Of a DNA stretch of 64,000 nucleotides, positions 10,124-18,082 are shown in pieces. Under the pieces are notes generated by a model. The model did not search any database. It was not told the DNA's origin and saw nothing but the letters and a program-made list of their open reading frames with translations. The position numbers were made by a program, and so were the translations under genes. The DNA is taken from assembly GCF_005166025.1 (NCBI RefSeq), contig NZ_CP028923.1, forward strand, positions 2,978,001 through 3,042,000, in the 5' to 3' direction. Origin of the DNA: Mangrovivirga cuniculi. Its GTDB lineage: Bacteria; Bacteroidota; Bacteroidia; Cytophagales; Cyclobacteriaceae. How positions within the stretch are numbered: position 1 is the first letter of the stretch; every line of letters starts with the position of its first letter.

Positions 10124-10506
10124 ACACAGAGTACACAGAGAACATGGAGGAAATTGCTGACGCAATTTATTCTAACTATACAGCTCTTCGAAATGTTAGC
10201 ATAGCGTATTTCCAAGTATTAATGATTCAGGATCTTAGATCCGTTTTGTTTTATCTTAATAAAATTAGATGTAGTCCCTGGTGCCAGAGCATCTCGCTGG
10301 TGCCTTACCAAAAAATATCTACCTCTATCAAACAGATTTCTCCTTGCTGCCACGCCTCTCGGATCACAGCACAAGACGAGCGAAATGACGCTGGGTGTGA
10401 GTTGAATAATGCTTTTAGTAAATAATTTAAAATACTGAGAAGCTAAAGCTGTGAGCATACAGGGAAATAAAGAGAAAAACTGTCTGAATCAGAATTAACA
10501 GGAATC
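10124..10506. other. Unique spacer between direct repeats
   Basis: No supported gene. The stretch contains ACACAGAGTACACAGAG-type sequence shared with the tandem array and a GC-rich hairpin at about 10280-10306 (CTGGTGCC arms with an AGAGCATCT loop). Short open frames run through it on both strands but have repeat-like composition and no start context. Confidence 0.5.
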
Positions 10507-11043
10507 AAAGATAAACAGGATTGCTCTTCACTCGCATGTAAAAAACAAGGCGCTAAGGCCGCAAAGAAAAACAGCCAGCTGTTCTAAAATCAATCAAATT
10601 GGCAACATTCTTCTTAATAGCCACAGTTCAATCTGGCATTGAAGAATGGAGATCGTTGTCTGGAAGCTTGGGACATACATAAAAGTTGATACCAAAAGTT
10701 CGGAAAACGAGAAGCAAAAGGGTTACTATAATTACCTTTTATTCAAATGCGACATAGAACGGCGCGGCTGGAATGACAATATCACGAGGGTGGGTAGATT
10801 TGTGAGGCAGGAGATTTGATATTGTCTTGATTTTTTGGTCCATTTTTTATCAAGAAAAAAGGACAATAAAAATGATATAGAAGATTCAAAAGAGAAAGAA
10901 CGTGCCAGCTGGTTTTTGACTAGAAATTGGAGAATCGAGATTAATTATAAATGATTAACAGGATTGCTTTCGATTCGAAAATTAAAAAAACAAACAGCAA
11001 AGGCGCAGAGATCGCAAAGGAACAACAAGCTGTTTGATCATTA
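10507..11043. repeat. 537-bp direct repeat, copy 2
   Basis: Second, almost identical copy of 9587-10123. To its right, at about 11058-11088, a CTGAC...GTCAG hairpin interrupts the module that otherwise reads ACACGGAGAACACGG. The high identity points to a recent duplication or to gene conversion. Confidence 0.9.
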
Positions 11044-11265
11044 CTACAGATCAATAGCCCCTGACATCGACGGTAGGAGATCGTCAGAAGAACACGGAGA
11101 ACACGGAGAAAATTGCTGACGTTATTTACCTCACTGATAAAATAGGACCTTTACAGAATAGTTAAAAAAAAGATATTCCTAAAATTATCAATCGTCGGGA
11201 TATAAAGAGTAACTTATTTACAACCACTATCTTTTAATCCTCTAATTGAGGATCATCAAAGTGAT

Positions 11266-11835
11266 ATGCGGTTAAAAATCAAACTACTTATAAAATTTAT
11301 ACCTATGGAATGGATTTATTCAACCACCGACCCACTATGGGAAACATTAATCTTATGCATCCTGGTCTTAGTAATAGTTATTATTGTTTCCAGGATTGTC
11401 GGACTCACCTCATTTAGCAGTATGACCAATTATGATTTTGCAGTTACAGTTGCTGTGGGTAGTTTGATCGCAACAATTCTAACTTCTTCGACCTCCCTGG
11501 CCCATGGATCTGTGGCTATTTGTGGCCTATTGTTACTCACATTGATCATGTCTAAACTTCAGCGAAAGTTTAAGTTTTTTAATAAAGTAGTAACAAATGA
11601 TCCAATACTTCTTATGGATGGCAATAAGATTTTACATGAGAACCTGGAACACGAAGGAATACATATCAACCATTTAATGGCTAAACTTCGGGAGTCAAAT
11701 GTGATGAACCTCGACCAGGTTAAAGCGGTAGTGCTTGAAACGACCGGGGATGTATCGGTACTACATAAAGATTCAGCGGATTCCGATGAACCATTTGACG
11801 AAATATTGCTCAAAGACGTAAGAAGAAAAGTATAA
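11266..11835 (+). CDS. DUF421 (YetF-like) membrane protein
   Basis: The 189-residue frame matches the DUF421/YetF family (PF04239). Three hydrophobic N-terminal helices are followed by the conserved NYDFAVTVAVGSLIATIL region and a cytoplasmic alpha/beta domain with LLMDGNKILHENL and LRESNVMNLDQVKAVVLETTGDVSVL. Family members are small membrane proteins linked in Bacillus to spore and envelope functions; no reaction is established. Two starts are possible: ATG 11266, or ATG 11305 (MEWIYSTTD), which fits the family N terminus better. The gene is an island between two repeat fields. Confidence 0.88.
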   Translation: MRLKIKLLIKFIPMEWIYSTTDPLWETLILCILVLVIVIIVSRIVGLTSFSSMTNYDFAVTVAVGSLIATILTSSTSLAHGSVAICGLLLLTLIMSKLQRKFKFFNKVVTNDPILLMDGNKILHENLEHEGIHINHLMAKLRESNVMNLDQVKAVVLETTGDVSVLHKDSADSDEPFDEILLKDVRRKV

Positions 11836-11905
11836 TTGAATTATTAAGTTGTCTGAACTTTGAAAATGCTGTCAAACTTGTTTCGTCAGAGGGGATTTTT
11901 AGGAT

Positions 11906-12050
11906 TAATAGGATGACAGGATTGTTCTTGACTCAAAAACAAAAAAATTACCGCAAAGGCGCTAAGATCGCAAAGGAACAGCAAGCTGTTTAAATCTTTA
12001 CCACAGAGGACGCAGAGTACACGGAGGGAATTGCTGATGCAATTTATAAT
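11906..12050. repeat. Degenerate lead-in copy of the 297-bp unit
   Basis: This stretch matches the second half of the 297-bp tandem unit: the ACAGGATTG module, GGCGCTAAGATCGCAAAGGA, CAGCAAGCTGTTTAAATC and the CACAGAG/GTACACGGAG module. It lacks the roughly 40-nt insert with the CCCTGAC...GTCAGGG hairpin found in the full units, so it shows what the unit looked like before that insertion. Confidence 0.75.
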
Positions 12051-12945
12051 GCTGTCTCACTGGCGCTAGCGTCGCGCTGGTGCCGATTAATTATCCAAAC
12101 AACTACCGCTATTAAAGTAGGTAGCTTTGTCGACATTCATAAATAATTTTCTAAATCTAGATTTACAGGATGGAAGGGTTAACAGGATTGCTCTTGACTC
12201 GTAAGAAAAAATCACCGCAATGGCGCTAAGATCGCTAAGGAACAGCAAGCTGTTTAAATCTTTACCACAGAGCCGAAGGCCCTGACAAGCGACAGCTTCG
12301 TCAGGGGATCACAGAGTACACAGAGAATTGCTAACGCAATTTATAATGCTGTCTCACTGGCGCCAGCGTCGCGCTGGTGCCGATTAATTATCCAAACAAC
12401 TACCGCTATTAAAGTAGGTAGCTTTGTCGACATTCATAAATAATTTTCTAAATCTAGATTTACAGGATGGAAGGGTTAACAGGATTGCTCTTGACTCGTA
12501 AGAAAAAATCACCGCAATGGCGCTAAGATCGCTAAGGAACAGCAAGCTGTTTAAATCTTTACCACAGAGCCGAAGGCCCTGACAAGCGACAGCTTCGTCA
12601 GGGGATCACAGAGTACACAGAGAATTGCTAACGCAATTTATTATGCTGTCTCACTGGCGCCAGCGTCGCGCTGGTGCCGATTAATTATCCAAACAACTAC
12701 CGCTATTAAAGTAGGTAGCTTTGTCGACATTCATAAATAATTTTCTAAATCTAGATTTACAGGATGGAAGGGTTAACAGGATTGCTCTTGACTCGTAAGA
12801 AAAAATCACCGCAATGGCGCTAAGATCGCAAAGGAAACAGCAAGCTGTTTAGGTTTTATACCACAGAGCCGAAGGCCCTGACAAGCGACAGCTTCGTCAG
12901 GGGATCACAGAGTACACGGAGGGAATTGCTGATGCAATTTATTTA
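12051..12945. repeat. 297-bp tandem repeat array, three units
   Basis: Units begin at 12051, 12348 and 12645, with a constant 297-bp period set by GCTGTCTCACTGGCG. Units are nearly identical; the last one diverges in its final 100 bp. Each holds three inverted repeats: GGCGCCAGCG/CGCTGGTGCC, CTACC/GGTAG within ACTACCGCTATTAAAGTAGG, and CCCTGAC...GTCAGGG. There is no open frame of gene length. The purine-rich GCGCTAAGATCGC and CACAGAGTACAC modules are shared with the 537-bp repeats. Confidence 0.9.
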
Positions 12946-13061
12946 CATCACGACTATTATATGACTCTAAAGGTCTAATTTAAAATATTGATTCACCGCT
13001 CTCACTCCCACACTCACTCTGCTTTCTGGAGGATCAATTTTGTCTTGATTTTAGGCCCCTG

Positions 13062-13124
13062 CTGTCTGGAGTTTAGCTTCAGCATAACTTCAGACTTTTA
13101 ATGAAATGCAGGGATTGTATCCCG
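13062..13124. repeat. Dispersed repeat family R-C, copy 1
   Basis: A roughly 63-bp element running from CTGTCTGGAG to GGGATTGTATCCCG. It recurs at 36434 and 37704. It can form two stems: TCTGGAGTT with AACTTCAGA (one G-T pair) and GGGAT with ATCCC. Confidence 0.75.
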
Positions 13125-13178
13125 GGCAAAGTAAAATATATCTGGCCCAAACTGGTTCATATAACTATTCCACTCTAT

Positions 13179-13208
13179 TTTGATTTTAATGGGTGACTGC
13201 TATCTTTG
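13179..13208 (+). promoter_or_regulatory. Bacteroidota-type promoter
   Basis: TTTG at 13179-13182, an 18-bp spacer, then TATCTTTG at 13201-13208. This fits the TTTG-N19-TAnnTTTG consensus of the Bacteroidota primary sigma factor closely. It lies about 85 bp upstream of the ATG at 13293. Confidence 0.6.
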
Positions 13209-13292
13209 GGATGAGCTGTGTGGGTTTTTAATTAATTATAGATTTTGACCAGCTATTACCAAACCATCTTCCTTAACGATCAGCAAAAAAAT

Positions 13293-14162
13293 ATGAAAAA
13301 TATTATAAAGACTTTAGTAGCGTTCATAATTATAATTTCCGTTTCTGATTGTAAGCAAAAAGGACCAGATGATTTTGGAGGAATAAATTTATATACATTT
13401 AGAGAAGAACTTAAGTCTAATCCAAAAGAGGTTCTCAGGAATATAAAAGCTGTTGGATATAAATATATAGAAGATGCCGGATATCTTGATGGCAAGTTTT
13501 ATGGGATGACACCAACAGAGTTTAAAGAATATCTAGATGAATTGAATTCAGTTCCTGTTAGTTCCCACCAGGGAGGTATTACATTTGATAACGCTGACCA
13601 GATCATTTCCGATGTCAAAACGGTAGGATATAAATATTTGGTCATTCCTATACCTCCAATGGGACTCTTTACTGTCGATAATGAATCCGGTACAATGGGA
13701 ATGACTGGAGGTCTAGATAGTTTAGCTCAAATCTTAAACGAATTCGGCAAAAAATGTAATAAAGCCGGATTGAAACTTCTTTATCATAATCACGACTTTG
13801 AATTTAAAGAAAATGACAACGGTATTGTCCCGATGGATTACTTACTCGAAAATACCGATTCAACTATCGTGAATTTTGAAATTGATTTATACTGGGCAGT
13901 AAAAGCAGGAGCCGACCCAGTGAAATATTTTAAAAAATATCCCGGTCGATTTAAGGCCTGGCATCTAAAAGATATGGATAGTCAGGGACGGTTTGCTCCA
14001 GTTGGAGAAGGTCAGTTAGATTTCGCCCGATACCTATCTTACAAAGACCTTGCAGGCATGAAATACTATTTCGTAGAACAGGATGAGACTTATGATGGAA
14101 TGACCCCATTAAAAGCAATTGAAATAAGCCATAAAGCACTAAAAGACCTTGGGTTTCAATAA
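13293..14162 (+). CDS. Sugar phosphate isomerase/epimerase-like lipoprotein
   Basis: The frame can be extended upstream to a TTG at 13245, but the ATG at 13293 gives a proper signal peptide ending SVSDC, so I use it (289 residues). The mature part is a xylose-isomerase-like TIM barrel (AP_endonuc_2 family): SSHQGG, LLYHNHDFEF with metal-binding His/Glu, FEIDLYW, AWHLKDMD and FVEQDE. Lipid-anchored members of this family in Bacteroidota act on sugars or related polyols in the periplasm. The substrate is unknown. A good promoter lies 85 bp upstream. Confidence 0.85.
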   Translation: MKNIIKTLVAFIIIISVSDCKQKGPDDFGGINLYTFREELKSNPKEVLRNIKAVGYKYIEDAGYLDGKFYGMTPTEFKEYLDELNSVPVSSHQGGITFDNADQIISDVKTVGYKYLVIPIPPMGLFTVDNESGTMGMTGGLDSLAQILNEFGKKCNKAGLKLLYHNHDFEFKENDNGIVPMDYLLENTDSTIVNFEIDLYWAVKAGADPVKYFKKYPGRFKAWHLKDMDSQGRFAPVGEGQLDFARYLSYKDLAGMKYYFVEQDETYDGMTPLKAIEISHKALKDLGFQ

Positions 14163-14192
14163 AATTAATCCACCCCGCTAGCTGAACTATGA

Positions 14193-14305
14193 TTTTTAGG
14201 ATTAATAGAATGATAGGATTGATCTTGACTCGTAAGTAAAAAACACACCGCAAATCCTTATACCCGGACACTGACGACAGGAAGTCGTCAATGGGAAACA
14301 GTAGC
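14193..14305. repeat. Solo remnant of the tandem-array modules
   Basis: Contains GATTTTTAGGATTAATAG, a GGATTGATCTTGACTCGTAAG module and CACCGCAAAT, as in the 11.9-12.9 kb array. These are followed by a CTGACGACAGGAAGTCGTCA hairpin where the array has its own CTGAC...GTCAG hairpin. Most of the rest of the unit is missing. Confidence 0.65.
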
Positions 14306-14456
14306 CTAATTTTAATATAATACATTTATCCCAACAAAAACTCCCTTCATAGACCATTAACCTTTATTAATATAAAACCAACCTCAAGGTTGCCATTTAT
14401 CGATTTAAGATTATTATCTTGGCATTTTTAAATTATCAACTAAACAATTTTTAAGA

Positions 14457-14984
14457 ATGAGGAGATTACAATTAAGTTTTATCTTATTTTTTTCTGTTTT
14501 ATTTATTAGCCAGGCACAAAATGACGGACCATTATATGCAACATCATTTAATACCGATGGAGCATTAATGTCTACACAAAACCTTAGTGGACCAAAAGAT
14601 CTGACAGCATCAAATATTGAATTTTTCACCAGGAAAAAGGAAAACCCGGTAGCCTATTTCCCATTTGGAAATATCAGTGAGTTGGGTAACGATGTATTTA
14701 AGATGTTGAAGTTGTTTTCTAACAACATACCATTCCAGTATGATCCGGCAAAAACATCAGTCTACCTGGTATTTACAAAAGAACCTACAGCGGCCGGTAA
14801 TTATGTGATCAAACTGGCTGAAAATCCATTAAGCAAAACAGTCGATGCTGAATCAGGATTTTTGTATTTACCAACCATTTACAAATCCTTTGACGAAGCG
14901 AAAGCAGGTGTATTACCACAGTTAAAAGAGCATTTTAGTGAGGATTATTACAACACCTACTTAACATTTGCTGAAGAACAATAA
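14457..14984 (+). CDS. Hypothetical secreted protein
   Basis: The 175-residue protein carries a clear signal peptide (RRLQLSFILFFSVLFISQAQ), so it is exported. The mature 150 residues are mixed alpha/beta with one hydrophobic core (AYFPFGNISELGND, TSVYLVFTKEP) and no cysteines. I do not recognise the family. It is followed immediately by an intrinsic terminator, so it is probably the last gene of its transcript. Confidence 0.7.
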   Translation: MRRLQLSFILFFSVLFISQAQNDGPLYATSFNTDGALMSTQNLSGPKDLTASNIEFFTRKKENPVAYFPFGNISELGNDVFKMLKLFSNNIPFQYDPAKTSVYLVFTKEPTAAGNYVIKLAENPLSKTVDAESGFLYLPTIYKSFDEAKAGVLPQLKEHFSEDYYNTYLTFAEEQ

Positions 14985-14991
14985 AAAAATA

Positions 14992-15029
14992 ATTGCTTCA
15001 TTTCTCCATGATTGGAGAGATGAAGCAAT
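14992..15029 (+). terminator. Terminator hairpin after 14457 gene
   Basis: ATTGCTTCATTTCTCC pairs with GGAGAGATGAAGCAAT around a 5-6 nt loop, a stem of about 15 bp with one mismatch, 8 bp after the stop codon. The downstream side is CT-rich rather than a pure T-run. Confidence 0.7.
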
Positions 15030-15174
15030 ACTTCCCTCCCATTAATATTTCCAGAGTATTGCTTTGGGAAATGGTCTTTCAGAAAGCCAGTTCTAACCGG
15101 TTCTTATAAAGCTCCTATCCATTCGTAAACGGTTACAAACGGCTACCAAATTATCCGATTACAGTCGGTTACAA

Positions 15175-15322
15175 TCGTTTACTAACGGGTATAAATAATA
15201 GAAAAAGTTTGAATTTAAGCTGCAAACAGCGATTTTTAAGATTTAAAGGAATTTATTAACAACCAAATCAACGATAGCTATATAAGGAATATGAGCCACA
15301 GAGTGGCGCATAGCCAATCGTT
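15175..15322 (+). repeat. Dispersed leader repeat R-B, copy 1, with hairpin
   Basis: Ordered blocks shared with other copies: TTTACTAACGGGTATAAATA, GAAAAAGTTTGAA, AGGAATTTATTAACAACC, then AACGATAGCTAT. The right end (15270-15322) folds on itself: AACGAT with ATCGTT, GCTAT with ATAGC, and an inner GCCAC/GTGGC stem. The antitoxin ATG lies 74 bp further on. Related copies are at 22090, 27661, 29311 and 33971. Confidence 0.75.
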
Positions 15323-15395
15323 ACCTTTCAGCAGATAATACGTATATAAAAGTAAATCATTTTTTACTTATTAGACTTTGAATTATATTGTAGAT

Positions 15396-15587
15396 ATGAA
15401 CGAAGAAACGCTTAAGAAATATTTAATTCAAATTGCGGATCAACTTACACCTGAATCAACTTTAGAGGATGTATATGACCAATTAGCATTGCTGGCTGAT
15501 ATCGATGAATCTGAGGAACAGGAAAAAAAGGGTGAAATTTTTACTCAACAGCAAGTTCGGGATAAATCAAAAGAATGGTTGAGGTAA
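15396..15587 (+). CDS. Antitoxin of a ParE/RelE-type toxin pair
   Basis: A 63-residue acidic, helical protein (MNEETLKKYLIQIADQL...). The frame can start at a TTG at 15378, but ATG 15396 is preferred. Size, charge and position directly before a ParE/RelE toxin, with a 13-bp overlap, make it the cognate antitoxin. The sequence does not clearly match one DNA-binding fold, so direct autoregulation is only assumed from how type II systems generally work. The R-B leader and its hairpin stand just upstream. Confidence 0.8.
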   Translation: MNEETLKKYLIQIADQLTPESTLEDVYDQLALLADIDESEEQEKKGEIFTQQQVRDKSKEWLR

Positions 15588-15880
15588 TTTGGACAAAAAA
15601 GGCATTAGGACAATTAGAAAGAGCTGTTAAATATATTCAAGATGAACAAGGCACTTCGTATGCCAAGATTGTATTGAATAAAATATTAGATTCCACTGAG
15701 CTTTTAGAGAATCATCCGAACATCGGAACAATTGAACCGCTCTTAAAACATAAAAAATCAGAGTATCGATTTCTTGTTGTCTGGAGCTATAAGATAATAT
15801 ACAGGATGACAAAATCTAAAGTTGTTATCTCCAGGGTTTTTCATACATCGAGGGATCCTAAAAAATTAAAAGGAATTTAA
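15575..15880 (+). CDS. ParE/RelE-family toxin
   Basis: The 101-residue protein begins VEVIWTKKALGQLERAVKYI, the usual N terminus of the ParE/RelE superfamily, and continues with ELLENHPNIGTIEPLL, YRFLVVWSYKIIYRM and a C-terminal VVISRVFHTSRDPKKL. These are the conserved strands and the Arg/His-rich end of the fold. RelE members cleave mRNA on the ribosome and ParE members attack gyrase; from sequence alone I cannot say which. It overlaps its antitoxin by 13 bp. A 65-nt imperfect palindrome begins 12 bp after its stop. Confidence 0.88.
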   Translation: MVEVIWTKKALGQLERAVKYIQDEQGTSYAKIVLNKILDSTELLENHPNIGTIEPLLKHKKSEYRFLVVWSYKIIYRMTKSKVVISRVFHTSRDPKKLKGI

Positions 15881-15891
15881 GCCGAAAAGGT

Positions 15892-15956
15892 AACACTCAC
15901 TATAACCGCATTTTTATGCCGCAGGGGACATAAAATCGCGCCATAGTGCAGACGTT
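15892..15956. other. Long imperfect palindrome after the toxin gene
   Basis: From AAC at 15892 to GTT at 15954-15956 the two halves pair in blocks: CACTAT with ATAGTG, CGCATTTTTATG with CATAAAATCGCG, with unpaired bases between the blocks. Ends of the form AAC...GTT with interrupted stems are reminiscent of integron attC sites, but the flanking heptamer does not match GTTRRRY. Confidence 0.5.
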
Positions 15957-15986
15957 GTAGGTAATGATTAGCACCGAATATTGCGT

Positions 15987-16406
15987 TTATTTATTTTCTG
16001 CCAAATGATCTTTTATTAACTGCTCACGAATCTCCTTTAAAAGATCATCTCGATGGTTGATAGCTTGATCCATAAATTCCTTTGGAGACTCTGTTAAATC
16101 GTCATTAAGTCCTCCCCAAATTATCATCTCTAATAACATGGGTAATAAATCAATTCCTTTTTGAGTAAGACTATAGCGTATACGCGATTTCTTGACTGCA
16201 TCTTGTCCTTTAGAAATAATTCTCATCTCCTCTAGCCTCTTAAGTCTATCACCTAATACACTTGTTGAAACTTTTTCTCCTGCTTCCAAAAACTCATTAT
16301 AATGTCTCTTCCCTTTAAACATTAAATCTCTAATAATTAGAAATGACCACTTATCTCCAAAGTGTTCTAAAGTGAAATTTATAGGGCAATGTGACCGTAC
16401 TTCCAT
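15987..16406 (-). CDS. HxlR-family transcriptional regulator
   Basis: The 139-residue protein has the HxlR/MarR-like winged helix: CPINFTLEHFGDKWSFLIIRDLMFKGKRHYNEF, then VSTSVLGDRLKRLEEMRII as recognition helix and the wing in RIRYSLTQKGIDLLPML. One Cys near the N terminus (CPI) is the position used for electrophile or redox sensing in several relatives. It is divergent from the NTF2/SRPBCC/TfoX genes, with two inverted repeats in the 103-bp gap. By analogy it is expected to repress itself and that operon. Confidence 0.92.
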   Translation of the reverse strand: MEVRSHCPINFTLEHFGDKWSFLIIRDLMFKGKRHYNEFLEAGEKVSTSVLGDRLKRLEEMRIISKGQDAVKKSRIRYSLTQKGIDLLPMLLEMIIWGGLNDDLTESPKEFMDQAINHRDDLLKEIREQLIKDHLAENK

Positions 16407-16432
16407 AATTCAAATTTAATAAAAATTTTCAT

Positions 16433-16488
16433 TTAACTTGTATTTTCAAAGTTAATTTGTAATTTAGCTTCGATTTAACAAGTTAAAT
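16433..16488. promoter_or_regulatory. Putative HxlR operators
   Basis: Two inverted repeats sharing the arm TTAACTTG/CAAGTTAA: TTAACTTG...CAAAGTTAA at 16433-16455 and ATTTAACAAGTTAAAT at 16473-16488, a perfect palindrome. Both lie in the divergent gap between the HxlR gene and the 16510 gene, where an operator is expected. Confidence 0.6.
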
Positions 16489-16509
16489 ACTCAATTAAAA
16501 TTTTAAAAA

Positions 16510-16872
16510 ATGGAAAAAACACCAATGCAAGTAGTGCAAGGTTTTGGAGCAGGAATGGCTTCAGGAACAGATTCGTGGAAAGAATTCATTGCTGATACAA
16601 TAACATTTGATGGTCCAGCTGCGCAAGTGAAAGGTATAGAAGAATTTATCGGACTAAACGAAGGCTTTATGTCTATGGTAAGAGGCAACAGAATGAAAAA
16701 AGCTGTTGAGATTGACAATTACGTAATCACTCAAGTGGAGATTGATGTAGAAATGCCAACAGGCAAAACCATAACCTTGGATATGAGTGAATGGTATGAA
16801 ACTGAAAATGGAAAAATTATGAGCATCAAGGTTTACTATGATGCCGAAGAGTTCAGAAAAGAATCTGTTTAA
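16510..16872 (+). CDS. NTF2-like (SnoaL-type) small protein
   Basis: A 120-residue protein with the NTF2/SnoaL-like fold pattern: a helix with FGAGMASGTDSWKEFIADTITFDGPAAQVKG, a conserved FIGLNEGFMSM helix, then strands ending SIKVYYDAEEF. It has no signal peptide and is cytoplasmic. Proteins of this fold bind or isomerise small hydrophobic ligands, but the family alone does not predict a reaction. First gene of a trio probably controlled by the divergent HxlR regulator. Confidence 0.85.
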   Translation: MEKTPMQVVQGFGAGMASGTDSWKEFIADTITFDGPAAQVKGIEEFIGLNEGFMSMVRGNRMKKAVEIDNYVITQVEIDVEMPTGKTITLDMSEWYETENGKIMSIKVYYDAEEFRKESV

Positions 16873-16929
16873 TTAAATATTACTCCAAGGAAGATTTATG
16901 CTTCTCTGGGAAAATTAAACTCTAGAATT

Positions 16930-17373
16930 ATGAGGACATTAAAAAACGAAGTACTAATAGATGCTCATATCGATAAAATATGGAAGTCACTTGCGATTAC
17001 CGATAAGTTGGACACTTACGACCCAACTGTTAAAAAATCAACTGCAACTTCTGAAATAAAATCAGGTATCGGTGCGAGCAGAAAAGTAGATATGTTGGAT
17101 GGTAAAAACTGGTTTGAAGAAAAATGTACAACCTACAAGCCAAACAAAGCACTTGAGTACACATTAACAGCTTGCTCATTTCCTGTTCACAAACTCCAAC
17201 ATGATTATTCCTTTGAACAAATTGGTGATAAGGTCAAAGTAATACAGAAAATGAACATCGAAATGAAGTATGGATTGTTGGGGAAGTTGATGTTTGCAAT
17301 GTTAAAATCAAAATGGAACTCAGGAAATAAGCAGTTTTTAGGTGGTTTAAAGATGGCATCAGAAAAGAAATAA
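16930..17373 (+). CDS. SRPBCC-family protein
   Basis: The 147-residue protein shows the START-like SRPBCC pattern: NEVLIDAHIDKIWKSL at the N terminus, GIGASRKVDMLDGKNWFEEKCTTY in the middle and a long C-terminal helix. It probably forms a hydrophobic ligand cavity. It sits 57 bp after the NTF2-like gene and 4 bp before the TfoX-like gene, so the three are almost certainly co-transcribed. No ligand can be assigned. Confidence 0.85.
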   Translation: MRTLKNEVLIDAHIDKIWKSLAITDKLDTYDPTVKKSTATSEIKSGIGASRKVDMLDGKNWFEEKCTTYKPNKALEYTLTACSFPVHKLQHDYSFEQIGDKVKVIQKMNIEMKYGLLGKLMFAMLKSKWNSGNKQFLGGLKMASEKK

Positions 17374-17377
17374 AACT

Positions 17378-17719
17378 ATGGCTTACAATGAACATCAAGC
17401 AGAACGTATTCGTCAACGCTTATCAAAATCTAACCTGACAGATGAAAAGAAAATGATGGGTGGCCTAATTTTCATGGTAAATGATAAAATGTGTGTTGGA
17501 TTGGATATCGACAAAAAGACTGGAAAAGATAGATTAATGGTAAGGGTGGGAAAAGCCAAACATGATCAGCTTATTTTCAATAAAGGAAGTAGGGAAATGG
17601 ATTTCACAGGAAAGGTGATGCGTGGATTTCTATACATAGATCCAGAAGGGTTTGATGTTGAGAACGACCTTGATTTTTGGATAGAAAAAGCTTTGCATTT
17701 TAATAGAGCGATAAGTTAA
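17378..17719 (+). CDS. TfoX/Sxy N-terminal domain protein
   Basis: This 113-residue protein matches the TfoX_N domain (PF04993): MMGGLIFMVNDKMCVGLD, LMVRVGK, and the C-terminal MRGFLYIDPEGFDVENDLDFWIEKAL. Stand-alone TfoX_N proteins are common next to START-like or HxlR genes, and unlike Sxy/TfoX of gamma-proteobacteria they are not known to control competence. The stop is 12 bp from the 3' end of the group II intron. Confidence 0.88.
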   Translation: MAYNEHQAERIRQRLSKSNLTDEKKMMGGLIFMVNDKMCVGLDIDKKTGKDRLMVRVGKAKHDQLIFNKGSREMDFTGKVMRGFLYIDPEGFDVENDLDFWIEKALHFNRAIS

Positions 17720-18082
17720 ACACTACCTACAATCGAGTAGACGGCCGTGAGCCATAAGCCCACGGTGCGCCTCTCACACCACCGTACGTACGGGGGCAAT
17801 GCCCTTCCCTTCGCACTCTCGTGCTCGTGAGCATATACGGCGGTTCATCAAATCAGATCTTTACTCTCTGATAATAGTTTAACATGCTTTCATAGCCTCT
17901 TCTTCGGAGTCGGGATTCGGTAATCGTTGTACCTAAGATGGGGCTTTATTCACTATTTCAATTGATTTTTTAAAGGAGTTCATGAATGCGAAGCATTTGA
18001 GCAACTGCCCACCCTCCCATTATTCATTGTATTGTTTAGTTTTCAATCGTATTCATGAAATCGTTGATTTGCTTCGTCAAAT

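Noticed and set aside
10114-10458. Open frames of 79-103 codons on both strands between the 537-bp repeats
   Set aside because: They consist of repeat and hairpin sequence, have no start context and no protein-like pattern.
12051-12945. Possible CRISPR array
   Set aside because: The unit is 297 bp and repeats as a whole; there are no 25-40 bp repeats with unique spacers and no cas genes in the window.
13951-14325. 124-codon minus-strand frame
   Set aside because: It overlaps the 3' half of the isomerase-like gene and a repeat remnant; no domain.
15892-15956. Calling this palindrome an attC site outright
   Set aside because: The outer heptamer does not fit GTTRRRY and no integrase is in the window, so I report it only as a structured element.
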